A DNA stretch of 64,000 bases from Lachnospiraceae bacterium C6A11. GTDB taxonomy: Bacteria; Bacillota; Clostridia; Lachnospirales; Lachnospiraceae. The translations under genes and the position numbers were made by a program. Under the pieces are notes generated by a model that did no database searches, was not told where the DNA came from, and was given only the letters and a program-made list of their open reading frames with translations. How positions within the stretch are numbered: position 1 is the stretch's first letter; each line of letters starts with the position of its first letter. This document shows positions 9,136 through 17,684 of this stretch, piece by piece. The stretch covers positions 157,443 through 221,442 of the forward strand of contig KL370879.1 of assembly GCA_000702245.1 (NCBI GenBank). The letters run 5' to 3'.

Positions 9136-10155
9136 TTACTCTTCTTCCATCTGGCTCTTCTTTATCTCTTCCTGAACCATGATGTATTTACCTGCAAGAC
9201 CGGTTCCGAGAGCAACCAGACTCTCCGCCTCCTCGCTCGCAACAACTTTAATCTGTGACTTTGTTGCTATAAGCTTCTGCATTCCTGCGATCTTACTTCC
9301 GCCGCCCGTAAGCATCAGGCCTTCTCTTGCAACATCATTTACAAGCTCAGGCGGAGCCTCTTCAAGCACACCGTTTATTGCCTGGATTATCTGCGAGGTT
9401 ACCTCTTCGAATGCCTCTACGGTTTCATTTGCATGAAGCTTGATACCTACCGGAAGTCCACTGAGAAGGTTCTTACCCTTAACCTCGGTATATATATCAT
9501 TCTTCCTCTTCATGACCGAACCGACAGCCTCCTTTGCCTCCTCTGCCGAAATCTCGCCAAGCTCAACATTGTATTTTCTTCTGACATATCTGATGAGTGC
9601 TTCAGTATAGTCATCGCCGCCGCATTTAAGCGACAGGTTCTGTGAAAGCCCGCCCGAAGAAATGACAGCCACATCGGTAGTACCACCGCCGATATCAACT
9701 ATCATATGCCCGTAGGTCTCCATGATATCCATATCTGCTCCGATGGCAGCCGCAATAGACGACTCAAGTACAAATACCTGCTTAGCGCCCGTTCTAACAA
9801 CCGCATCCTCAACAGCTCTTCTCTCAACCTCAGTCACGCCACCCGGTATGCAAACGCAGATGGTTGGTCTGCCCCAGAATTTTCTCTTAGTCATGGCATT
9901 CTTCACAAGAGCCTTGATCATTCTTTCTGCAAGCATATAGTCGGAAATAACGCCATGCTGAATCGGCCTCGTAACGCATATTCCCTCCGGAGTTTTGCCC
10001 AACATTCTTTTGGCCTTAGCTCCGACCGCAATGATATTCTTCGTCTTCTCTTCGTATGCAACATAGGACGGCTGGTCGATAACAACGCCTTTATCCCTTG
10101 CAAACACTCTTACATTCGAGGTTCCGAGATCTATTCCCAAATCTATTCTGTACAT
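9136..10155 (-). CDS. MreB/Mbl-family bacterial actin
   Basis: 339 residues, MreB length. Actin-fold ATP-binding motifs are intact: phosphate 1 at residues 7-13 (GIDLGTS), IPGGVTEVERRAV near 105, phosphate 2 as MIVDIGGGTTDVAVIS near 155, connector motif ESSIAAAIGADMDI, and the adenosine motif LTGGGSKIAG near 290. MreB proteins polymerise under the membrane and direct lateral wall synthesis; Mbl and MreBH are close relatives. mreC and mreD are not next to it, so it resembles solitary Mbl-type genes. AGAGGA is six bases before the ATG. The structured element at 10179-10368 lies directly upstream, and the coiled-coil pseudo-AAA+ gene precedes that. Confidence 0.9.
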   Translation of the reverse strand: MYRIDLGIDLGTSNVRVFARDKGVVIDQPSYVAYEEKTKNIIAVGAKAKRMLGKTPEGICVTRPIQHGVISDYMLAERMIKALVKNAMTKRKFWGRPTICVCIPGGVTEVERRAVEDAVVRTGAKQVFVLESSIAAAIGADMDIMETYGHMIVDIGGGTTDVAVISSGGLSQNLSLKCGGDDYTEALIRYVRRKYNVELGEISAEEAKEAVGSVMKRKNDIYTEVKGKNLLSGLPVGIKLHANETVEAFEEVTSQIIQAINGVLEEAPPELVNDVAREGLMLTGGGSKIAGMQKLIATKSQIKVVASEEAESLVALGTGLAGKYIMVQEEIKKSQMEEE

Positions 10156-10178
10156 ATATTTTCCTCTGGTTTAAGCAT

Positions 10179-10368
10179 AAAAAAAGCACTGTATATGTGA
10201 TACGCACAACTCCATGCTTCGCATTCTCGTTGTGCTAAAAACATTCGCAAACCCGCTGCTTATACAAGCAGCTAATTGCTCATGTTTTTTAGGTCATAAA
10301 GTCATTCATATTCATGTGAACATGAATATGAAGACCTTTTGACCTGTTTGTATCACATTATACGTGCC
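10179..10368 (-). ncRNA. Cloverleaf-like structured element upstream of the mreB-type gene
   Basis: The 18-base ends 10186-10203 and 10350-10367 are inverted repeats (one indel, few mismatches). They enclose three hairpins that abut almost without linkers: 10204-10235 (GCACAAC/GTTGTGC with an inner ATGC stem), 10235-10292 (CTAAAAACAT with ATGTTTTTTAG, inner GCTGCTT stem), and 10291-10345 (AGGTCA outer stem with a perfect 12-bp TTCATATTCATG inner stem). On the minus strand the closing stem is followed at once by seven T residues (10185-10179). It is either a structured RNA or leader of the mreB-type gene, a complex terminator, or a folding mobile repeat (MITE-like). I match it to no known RNA family from memory. 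Confidence 0.6.
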
Positions 10369-10404
10369 GGCTACATGTTTTTCAACTTAATTGAGTATAA
10401 AGTT

Positions 10405-13400
10405 TTATACAAAATCCTCAGAAATGAGAAGTCTCTTATCAGGTGTTCCGTCAGCCTTCTCTCTTTCGTCGCATCTCTTGATCGCGTCATCAACAGCCTT
10501 CATAAGACGATCGATATTTCCGCACTCCATAGCGAGAAGAATATTACTGAGCTTATTCTCAAGATCTTCAGCGATCCTGTATCCGCGCTGTACGCAGTAG
10601 CCCTTACCGATACCGATCATATCGTCATTATCGATCATATTCAGCTGAACGAGGTTCGTGAATTCATCCTCGATATCCTCAGCTTCCTTGAATATTCTTG
10701 TAAGAGAATCAATCTCACCTGTAAGGATAACAACTACATCATCCTCTCCGGCCTTTGAAAGCTTGATAACCTGCTTAAGTCTGTCGATACCAACAAGACC
10801 TGCATTGTCAATCAGCATACATCCGCCCTGGAGTTTCTTCATAGCATCCTCGAGCTTAGCCTGATCAAGCTTGTTAAGAGCCTTCGCAGCGATCTTACCG
10901 ATACGGTCTGAGTTTACGATGCCCATATCATAGAAGCTTCTTGCGAAGTCTTCAGCAACACCTGTTGAACCGAAGCCCTGTCTTCCAAGGATAACGACAT
11001 TTCTGTCTGTAGGGTTATCTGCAACTTCGTTAAATACTTCGATGATCTGTGGTCCGATCTCAGTAGCTGTGTATTTTTCAAGGTAATATGCAGCAAGTGG
11101 AAGTCCACTCGGGCTGATAGTCCTTGTCATATCTGATACAGAATTCTCAGCTTCCTCAGCTCTCTTCTTAGCATCAGCCTCTGCAGCCTTTGCTTCATCA
11201 AGAGCCTTCATAGCCTCTGCAGCCTTCTTCTTCAGCTCTGCAGACTTAGCCTTAGCATCAGCCTCTGCCTTCTTCTTATCTTCTTCGTATGCCTTCTTCT
11301 TAGCTTCAAGCTCAGCCTTAACCTTAGCTGCTTCTGCTGCTTTAGCTGCTGCTGACTCTTCAGCCTTCTTGATAGCATCCTCAGAAACCTTGATCTTAGC
11401 GGCATCTGCTGCCTTCTTCTTAGTCTCTTCCTCAGCTCTTGCCTTAGCTGCTGCCTCTTCGAAGGCCTTGCCTTCAGCCTCAGCCTTAGCTTTCTTATCA
11501 AATACAGCCTTCTTCTTAGCCTCTATATCAGCCTTTCTCTTAGCTGCATCATCAACGCGCTTCTTTGCATCAGCTTCGAGCTGCTTCTTAGCGTCCTCAA
11601 TCTTCTTCTTAGCTGCTTCAACTTCCTTATTTGCATTCTCTTCCGCAGTCTTAGATTCAGCTGCAGCTGCCTTAGCTGCCTCGATCTCCTTATCTGCATC
11701 AGCGATCTGCTTGTCTGAATCAGCTATCTGCTTCTTAGCTGCTTCGATCTGCTTATTTGCATCTTCGATCTGCTTGTTAGCATCTTCAATCTGTTTCTTT
11801 GCAGCTTCAACCTTCTTGTTGATCTCTGCAACCTTCTTATCAGACTCTTCAGCGGCCTTCTTAGCAGCATCTGCCTTGGTCTTTACTGAAGCAACAAGTG
11901 TCTCGAGATTCTTCTCATCAAGAGCAACCTTATCAGCAGCTTCCTTAGCCAGCTTCTCTTCGTCAGCAACCTTCTTAGCCTCTTCATCATCAATAGCCTT
12001 GAGCTCTGCATCAAACTTAGCCTTTGATTCCTCAGCCGCCTTCTTCTTAGCTGCTTCCTTCTCTTCTGCCTGCTTCTTAGCTGCCTCAGCTGCCTTAGCA
12101 TCCTCCTCAGCTCTCTTCTTTGCTTCTTCCTCAGCTTTTGCCTTAGCCTCTGTTACGATCTTAGCAAGCTCAGCTGCTTCTGCTGCAATCTTAGCATCCT
12201 TCTCTTCAAGAGCTTTGATCTCAGCTTCAGTCTTCTTGTTAGAAGCATCGGAAGCCTTCTTAGCTTCCTCCTCAGCTTTACGTGATTCCTCTATAATACG
12301 GCTAGCTTCTTCTGCCTTCTTACGTGCTTCTTCAACTTCCTTATCAGCAGCTTCTCTTGCACGCTTGATAGCCTTCTCAGCAGCCTTCTTTCTTGCAGCC
12401 TCTGCAGCCTTCTTACGCTCAGCCTCAAGAGCCTTACGCTTAGCCTCATCCTCTGCCTTCTTCTTCTTTTTTGCTTCCTCGGCAGCCTTTCTCTTAGCCT
12501 CAGCAGCAGCCTCAAGAGCTTCACGTTCCTTACGCTCAGCTTCTTCTTTTGCAGCTTCCTCTGCCTTACGAGCTTCTTCCTCTGCCTTTCTCTTAGCTGC
12601 AGCCTTCTGTCTTGCAGCCTCGATACGCTGTCTCTCCTGCTCAGCTCTCTCTATGCCTGAGCTAGACTTCTTCTTGGCTGCATCCTTAGCCTTAGCATCC
12701 GCCTTAGACTCTGCAGTCTTAACATCCTCTACATCAACAACCTTACCGGCCTCAAGATCATCATCTTTACCGTCATAAGCTGCTTCGTATTTGCCCTTCT
12801 TAAGCTGATCATCGAACTGTGTATCCTCATCATCGATGTCATACATAGTATTTACATCGCCTGTAGGAGTTGTTCTGTTCTCAGGAAGGATGCTCTCAAG
12901 TTCATCGCGGGTCTTGCCCTTCTTATCTGATGAAACCCATCCGGAATTACTTCCGTTGATCGTACGGGTTCCGTCTGCAGAAAATGCACGATCCTTATCA
13001 TCTTCGATGATCTTAACCTTACCCTTCTCAGTCTTAGACTTCTCAGGTGAAAGATCGATATCCAGACCGCCGCCGGATGTACTTCCAAGTCCACCGAGAC
13101 CGCTTGATGTATCGCCAAGACCTCCACCGAGGCCTCCACCAAGTCCGCCGAGACCACCAAGTCCACCGCCGAGACCACCGAGTCCGCCAAGTCCGCTTTC
13201 TTCCCCAGCCTTCTTCTCTGCGATTTTAGCCTTAGCTGCTTCTGCTGCCTTCTCTTCTTCTGATTTTTCCTCTGCCTTTTTGGTTTCCTCAACCGTTTCA
13301 GTAGGTTCAGGTTCAGCAGGAGAGTTCATTCTGTCAAGCTCTTCAAGGGTAATACCCATAGCTTCAGCACGTTTTCTACGTTTCTTTTCTTCGATACGTG

Positions 13401-13587
13401 CAAGATCTTCTGCAGAAAGAGTTTTGAATTTCTGTTTAGTGGTTTCTTCCGTCTTCTTGGCTGCTCCACCCTTTGTGAACATCATGGCTTCCTGCTCTTT
13501 TTTGAGCTTGGCCGCCTTTTCAGCCCTTTCCTTTTCCACCTGTTCCCTGATAGCCTGTATCAGGGCCTCTCTTTGATCAATAGCCAC
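10405..13587 (-). CDS. Large Ala/Glu/Lys coiled-coil protein with a degenerate C-terminal AAA+ (CbbX/SpoVK-like) domain
   Basis: 1060 residues, GTG start nine bases after AGGAGG. Regions: a charged N-terminus (1-130); a glycine-rich stretch of GLGG units (about 130-175); an acidic disordered part; a very long Ala/Lys/Glu coiled coil (about 300-830); and a C-terminal globular domain (about 830-1060). That domain follows the CbbX/SpoVK AAA+ order: a P-loop-like GRQGFGST, a Walker-B-like CMLIDNAG, VVVILTGEIDSL, then GYCVQRGYR. The Walker A Lys is Ser and the Walker B Glu is Asn, so ATP hydrolysis is unlikely. No signal peptide or membrane segment is seen. It lies 35 bases after the TPR protein gene. 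A filament-like or scaffold role beside the MreB-type protein is inference only. Confidence 0.85.
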   Translation of the reverse strand: MAIDQREALIQAIREQVEKERAEKAAKLKKEQEAMMFTKGGAAKKTEETTKQKFKTLSAEDLARIEEKKRRKRAEAMGITLEELDRMNSPAEPEPTETVEETKKAEEKSEEEKAAEAAKAKIAEKKAGEESGLGGLGGLGGGLGGLGGLGGGLGGGLGDTSSGLGGLGSTSGGGLDIDLSPEKSKTEKGKVKIIEDDKDRAFSADGTRTINGSNSGWVSSDKKGKTRDELESILPENRTTPTGDVNTMYDIDDEDTQFDDQLKKGKYEAAYDGKDDDLEAGKVVDVEDVKTAESKADAKAKDAAKKKSSSGIERAEQERQRIEAARQKAAAKRKAEEEARKAEEAAKEEAERKEREALEAAAEAKRKAAEEAKKKKKAEDEAKRKALEAERKKAAEAARKKAAEKAIKRAREAADKEVEEARKKAEEASRIIEESRKAEEEAKKASDASNKKTEAEIKALEEKDAKIAAEAAELAKIVTEAKAKAEEEAKKRAEEDAKAAEAAKKQAEEKEAAKKKAAEESKAKFDAELKAIDDEEAKKVADEEKLAKEAADKVALDEKNLETLVASVKTKADAAKKAAEESDKKVAEINKKVEAAKKQIEDANKQIEDANKQIEAAKKQIADSDKQIADADKEIEAAKAAAAESKTAEENANKEVEAAKKKIEDAKKQLEADAKKRVDDAAKRKADIEAKKKAVFDKKAKAEAEGKAFEEAAAKARAEEETKKKAADAAKIKVSEDAIKKAEESAAAKAAEAAKVKAELEAKKKAYEEDKKKAEADAKAKSAELKKKAAEAMKALDEAKAAEADAKKRAEEAENSVSDMTRTISPSGLPLAAYYLEKYTATEIGPQIIEVFNEVADNPTDRNVVILGRQGFGSTGVAEDFARSFYDMGIVNSDRIGKIAAKALNKLDQAKLEDAMKKLQGGCMLIDNAGLVGIDRLKQVIKLSKAGEDDVVVILTGEIDSLTRIFKEAEDIEDEFTNLVQLNMIDNDDMIGIGKGYCVQRGYRIAEDLENKLSNILLAMECGNIDRLMKAVDDAIKRCDEREKADGTPDKRLLISEDFV

Positions 13588-13622
13588 CTCAAGTTACCTC
13601 CTTTATGTTGTACCTGTCCCAA

Positions 13623-15827
13623 TCACAGTTTAATTCCAAGTGATGCAAGAAGCTCCTCTGCCTGTTTCTGCAGTTCTTCTTCTTTTCTAAGTCTTTCTTC
13701 GAGCTTATCACTTTCGCTCTTCACCACATCATCGAATTCATTCTTAACTTCCTTCTTCTCCTTGTTAAGATCAGGGAATAGTGATGATGTAAACTTAGGA
13801 TAGTCGTCCGTCTTCGTATCAGCAGATTCTTCTACTGTTTCAACTGTTTCTTCAACCGGAGTATCAGCCACAGTCTCTTGTACCTTTTCAACCGTCTCTT
13901 CAAACACAGTTCCTGCAGGTTCCTCAACCGCTTCAACTGTTTCCTCAACAATTGTTTCAACAGAAGTTTCAGCCACAGGCTCTGCCACCTCTTCAACCGT
14001 CTCTTCAAATACGGTTTCTGCTGGTTCCACAACCGCCTCAACTGTTTCCTCAACAATTGTTTCAACAGGAGTTTCAGCCACGACCTCTGCTGCCTCTTCA
14101 ACCGTCTCTTCAAATACGGTTTCTACAGGTTCCTCAACAGTCTCAACTGTTTCTTCAACCGGCACATCTATAATTGTTTCTTCTACAGACTCCTCAACAG
14201 CCGGTTCATGATCTGATGTTGATTCATCAATATTATTTATCTCAAGCTCGATTCTCAGATCGTCAAGAGTCTTACCGAAGGTTTCTGCTTCAGAACTCCT
14301 CTTCTCTTCTTCATCCTTCTTATAAGCGCTTATGCTGTCAAAAGGATTTGAAAAATCAAATGATGAATCATCAAGCTCAGCTATGGTTTCTGACTCCGGT
14401 GCAAAACCGTCATCAAAATCATAGGTTATCAGATCGTCTATGCTTGTGTCAGGTTTTAATTCCCTCATATCGTCCTCTTCTGATCCTTCAGCCTTTTCAA
14501 CCTCCGGTTCATCAGCTTTTACTACTTCAACTTCTATTTTGTCATCATCGGAGTCAGCAGCTTCAACCTTAGTTTCTTCTGCCTTCTCAGCTTCCGGCTT
14601 TTCTGTTTCAACTGTCTTCTCAGTCTCAACGATTGTTTCATCGGCTGTCACGATAACTTCCGGTTTTGCCTCAGACTCAGACTTATCTTCCGGTTTTTTC
14701 TCTTCAGCCTTTGTTTCTTCCTTCTTTACGTCAGTCTCAGGCTTCTCATCCGGCTTCTTATCTTCAGCTTTCTTCTCCTCAGAATCGGCCTTAGCCTCGT
14801 CCTTCTTTTCGTCAGATTCAGCCTTCTCTTCAGACTCTTCCTCGTCCTTCTCAGGATTCTCGCGTCTGAATTTACGTTTGATGAAATCCTTCAGGCTTCG
14901 CTTAACGCTTTCACCAACCGGTGCGACCTCTTCCGCCTCAGCACCTTCTGAAGTTTCAGCGTCCTCAGCAGTCTGAGCACCTTCTTCACCTTCGGCTTCT
15001 TCACTGTTCTCCTGAGCTTCCTTACGCATACTCTTCAGAAGCTCCTTACGGTTCTTTCTCTGAGCCTTTCTCTTCTGCTTATCTGTAAGCTCATCCTGTA
15101 GATCGTCGACCATCAGGAGTATTTCCGGATCTTTAGGATTCCTTATGTAGTAGTCCTTCTCAAGCTGTTCAGCCTCAAGAGCTCTTACTTCATCCTCCTC
15201 AGAAGAGTCATCGGCAACCTCTTCATCACTGAAGATATCAAAATACTTCTTAGCCTTCTCTCTGTCCATGAAGGCCTCCTCTATGTATTCGATCCTCTTG
15301 CTGTTCTTAAAGGTTGCAAGATAATCCGAAACCAAAATGTCGAGTCCGTCGAGCTTGCCCATCATGATTGACAGAAGGATCAGCTCGTAGCTCCACTCCT
15401 CATCCATATTATCTCTGTAATACGGATACAGGGTTTCGTACATCTCATCTGTTATCTCCTTGTTAGCCTTCTTCATGATGTATTCCATATCCGAAAGCTT
15501 TCTCGGAGAATTCTTCTCTATGAAAATAAATTGTTCGTAATATTTCTGTGCCAGTTCCTTAAAGCCACGTTTCAGATACAGGACAACAAGTGACTGTATC
15601 ACCTTGCTGTTGCCATCAGCCATAATATGTGCTCTGACATACTGTTTTCTGGCATCCGCATATCTTCCGACGTTTTCGTAAACCTCTCCGCAGATCCTCA
15701 CGAACTGAGGATTGAGAGATTTTTCAAGATCCTGTGCATCGAGAATATCAACTGCAACGCTGTAGTCGCGGGACTCGGCCAGTTCCTTGATCTTATTAAC
15801 GCTGGCCATACTTAATCCTGCACTCAT
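13623..15827 (-). CDS. TPR-containing protein with a long acidic repeat tail, unknown function
   Basis: 734 residues; GAGGTG six bases before the ATG. The first 200 residues are helical with TPR-like pairs (YENVGRYADARKQYVRAH; LKRGFKELAQKYYEQF). Then come charged segments rich in Glu, Lys and Ala, and a tail (about 550-690) of Glu/Val/Thr/Pro repeats with a 35-residue period containing VEETVEAVEEPAETVFEE. The extreme C-terminus (EERLRKEEELQKQAEELLASLGIKL-type helix) looks like a short coiled coil. No membrane segment. It lies between the YbjQ/zinc-ribbon gene (23-base gap) and the coiled-coil pseudo-AAA+ gene (35-base gap), so the three are probably one transcript. TPRs bind protein partners; a link to its neighbours is inference. 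Confidence 0.82.
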   Translation of the reverse strand: MSAGLSMASVNKIKELAESRDYSVAVDILDAQDLEKSLNPQFVRICGEVYENVGRYADARKQYVRAHIMADGNSKVIQSLVVLYLKRGFKELAQKYYEQFIFIEKNSPRKLSDMEYIMKKANKEITDEMYETLYPYYRDNMDEEWSYELILLSIMMGKLDGLDILVSDYLATFKNSKRIEYIEEAFMDREKAKKYFDIFSDEEVADDSSEEDEVRALEAEQLEKDYYIRNPKDPEILLMVDDLQDELTDKQKRKAQRKNRKELLKSMRKEAQENSEEAEGEEGAQTAEDAETSEGAEAEEVAPVGESVKRSLKDFIKRKFRRENPEKDEEESEEKAESDEKKDEAKADSEEKKAEDKKPDEKPETDVKKEETKAEEKKPEDKSESEAKPEVIVTADETIVETEKTVETEKPEAEKAEETKVEAADSDDDKIEVEVVKADEPEVEKAEGSEEDDMRELKPDTSIDDLITYDFDDGFAPESETIAELDDSSFDFSNPFDSISAYKKDEEEKRSSEAETFGKTLDDLRIELEINNIDESTSDHEPAVEESVEETIIDVPVEETVETVEEPVETVFEETVEEAAEVVAETPVETIVEETVEAVVEPAETVFEETVEEVAEPVAETSVETIVEETVEAVEEPAGTVFEETVEKVQETVADTPVEETVETVEESADTKTDDYPKFTSSLFPDLNKEKKEVKNEFDDVVKSESDKLEERLRKEEELQKQAEELLASLGIKL
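13820..14175 (-). repeat. 105-bp tandem repeats in the acidic tail of the TPR protein
   Basis: Three to three and a half copies of a 105-bp (35-codon) unit. The plus-strand phrase ACCGTCTCTT recurs at 13891, 13996 and 14101, exactly 105 bases apart each time. The copies are nearly identical in DNA, which points to recent duplication. Confidence 0.88.
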
Positions 15828-15850
15828 CTAAATCACCTCATGCTTCGTTA

Positions 15851-16936
15851 TCACTCGAAATCAAATACTTTTTCAACCTTCTCGATAACGCTGTCCTTCA
15901 TGTTACCGCGAGTCTTCTCATACTGCTGTCCTGATTCCATGATCTCGAGGAGCTGAAGCCTATATTTTGTATCGATATCCTTGATGTAGCTCATGAGTAC
16001 ATCCTTGATCTCGTTTACGTATTCCTTCTCTTTCATTTCCTCGATCATCTTCTCGTAATCGAAGTTGATATTTATCTTCATATCCTCCTGCTTACGTCCG
16101 CAAACGATACACTCTTCGTTTCCTGCCTCATTTACGTGACCGCAGTTACAGGTCCAGATCATGCCATCTGTTCTGTATTTCTCAACAGCATCTATACCAC
16201 GCTTAGCCTTGAGTGACTCAAGTCTCTTCATCTGCATGGTTACATTTATAGGATTATCATTACATGCGAAAATACCCCTCGGAGTTACATACTTATTGAT
16301 GATAACCTTTGCGTCCTTGAGGAGTTTTATATCATTAATTGATAATTTACATGGTACGAAATCTGATTTGATAAGTGAGACATTACCCTTATCGATTATG
16401 AAATCAACGCCCTTGATGACAAGCTTCTCATCGTAGAGATTTGTAAGCTCGATATCACCTCTTACCGCTGTGATATCATCAAGGTTGTAATTATAGAACC
16501 ATACTGAAAGGTTTACCTCATCCCTGGTGCCATCGATGACAACCTTAACAGGTCTCGGAACAAGCCTTGTATAGTAATTGGTAACAAAAAGCTCTTTATG
16601 TATATCAGGAATGATCTGTTCCTTCTTCTTGATCTTAACAGCTATTCCTGTCATTACAACCGCAAATGAACCGGTAGCAAGTCTGCTATATCTCATACCG
16701 ATACCGATGATCGCATCCGCCTTCTTAGCCTTTGCAGCTTTGATGAGATTCTTCTTAACCTCCTCATCGCAATCATTAAGGTCATCCAGATCCTGATCAT
16801 CATCTCCCATAACATCAGCAGCGATACCCTTAACAAATTTAGACTGGTAAACAGCCTGACCTACAACGAATCCAAGATATTCCTGAATCTCATAGCCATC
16901 AAAGCCTTCACCTGTCGTGAGTAATAAATCCGCCAT
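15851..16936 (-). CDS. YbjQ-type (heavy-metal-binding fold) protein with a C-terminal zinc ribbon
   Basis: 361 residues from the ATG at 16936 (GGAGG eight bases upstream; 16966 is open but has no ribosome site). Residues 1-105 match the YbjQ/UPF0145 fold: LLLTTGEGFDGYEI, EYLGFVVGQAVY and AKKADAIIGIGMRY. The middle part is beta-rich and unrecognised. Around residues 267-287 there is a zinc ribbon (CNCGHVNEAGNEECIVCGRK, four Cys as CxC-type and CxxC pairs), followed by a helical tail. YbjQ proteins are widespread and of uncertain function. It is the first gene of the series leading to the TPR and coiled-coil genes. Confidence 0.8.
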   Translation of the reverse strand: MADLLLTTGEGFDGYEIQEYLGFVVGQAVYQSKFVKGIAADVMGDDDQDLDDLNDCDEEVKKNLIKAAKAKKADAIIGIGMRYSRLATGSFAVVMTGIAVKIKKKEQIIPDIHKELFVTNYYTRLVPRPVKVVIDGTRDEVNLSVWFYNYNLDDITAVRGDIELTNLYDEKLVIKGVDFIIDKGNVSLIKSDFVPCKLSINDIKLLKDAKVIINKYVTPRGIFACNDNPINVTMQMKRLESLKAKRGIDAVEKYRTDGMIWTCNCGHVNEAGNEECIVCGRKQEDMKININFDYEKMIEEMKEKEYVNEIKDVLMSYIKDIDTKYRLQLLEIMESGQQYEKTRGNMKDSVIEKVEKVFDFE

Positions 16937-17091
16937 TTCAGCAACCTCCCATATATCACTTTCCAAAGTGATAATTTATATTTTGAAATATTATTTCATA
17001 ACCATTTAATTATAGCATATTTTATCTATAAATCAAACAATTCTTATCATTTTAATACCATAAAAAGATTAGTAAAATACCCCTAAAAATA

Positions 17092-17598
17092 CTAAACAAG
17101 GGGCAGTGGCGAGTGGTTAACATACTTTCTGAAAGTATACTCTATAGAAAAGCAGGTTTCCTCCTCACTTTCCTCTACCATCTCCCACTCAGGCAGCTTT
17201 TCAAGATTAGGGAAATAAGTGTCCGCCTGGTAGCTGTAGTCGATCATCGTGATTATCGCTTCATCGCAGTAAGGCACAAGCATATCATAGATTTTTCCAC
17301 CACCGATGATGTAGATATCATCACTTTCTATCTCCGAAAGAACCTCCTTCAGCTCTTCAAATGAATGTACAACCGTCGCACCCTTCACTTCGAAATTAGG
17401 ATTCTTTGAAAGGATGATGTTGTTCCTGTTAGGAAGAGGCAGTCCGTTAGGAAATCCCGCAAGGGTCCTTCTTCCCAGAACAACCGTATGTCCGGTTGTC
17501 ACCTTTCTGAAATTCTTCTGATCATTAGGTATCCTTATCAGGAGATTGTCCTGAAATCCGATAGCCCAGTTTTTATCTACTGCAGCGATTGCTTTCAT
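17092..17598 (-). CDS. folA: Dihydrofolate reductase
   Basis: 168 residues. DHFR signatures: an AVDKNWAIG start, GRRTLAGFPNGLPLPNRNNIILS in the middle, and YIIGGGKIYDMLVPYCDEAIIT for NADPH binding. The active-site acid is kept (IPNDQKNF) but the usual Pro-Trp of the Met20 loop is replaced (LLIRIP), so the gene is a divergent DHFR. It regenerates tetrahydrofolate after thymidylate synthase, whose gene is directly upstream in the same direction with an 86-base gap. The C-terminus is a few residues longer than usual. Confidence 0.93.
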   Translation of the reverse strand: MKAIAAVDKNWAIGFQDNLLIRIPNDQKNFRKVTTGHTVVLGRRTLAGFPNGLPLPNRNNIILSKNPNFEVKGATVVHSFEELKEVLSEIESDDIYIIGGGKIYDMLVPYCDEAIITMIDYSYQADTYFPNLEKLPEWEMVEESEEETCFSIEYTFRKYVNHSPLPLV

Positions 17599-17684
17599 CT
17601 GATATTTCCTCCGTATTATCTTACAACCCGCGGTGCTTTATTTAACATGCACCGTCATAAGCCAATGTATTATTATTTCTTATT

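Noticed and set aside
11369-12778. A 469-codon plus-strand reading frame opposite the coiled-coil gene
   Set aside because: It is the antisense of a low-complexity Ala/Lys/Glu coding run, which naturally gives long open frames; no ribosome site and the minus-strand gene has clear start signals.
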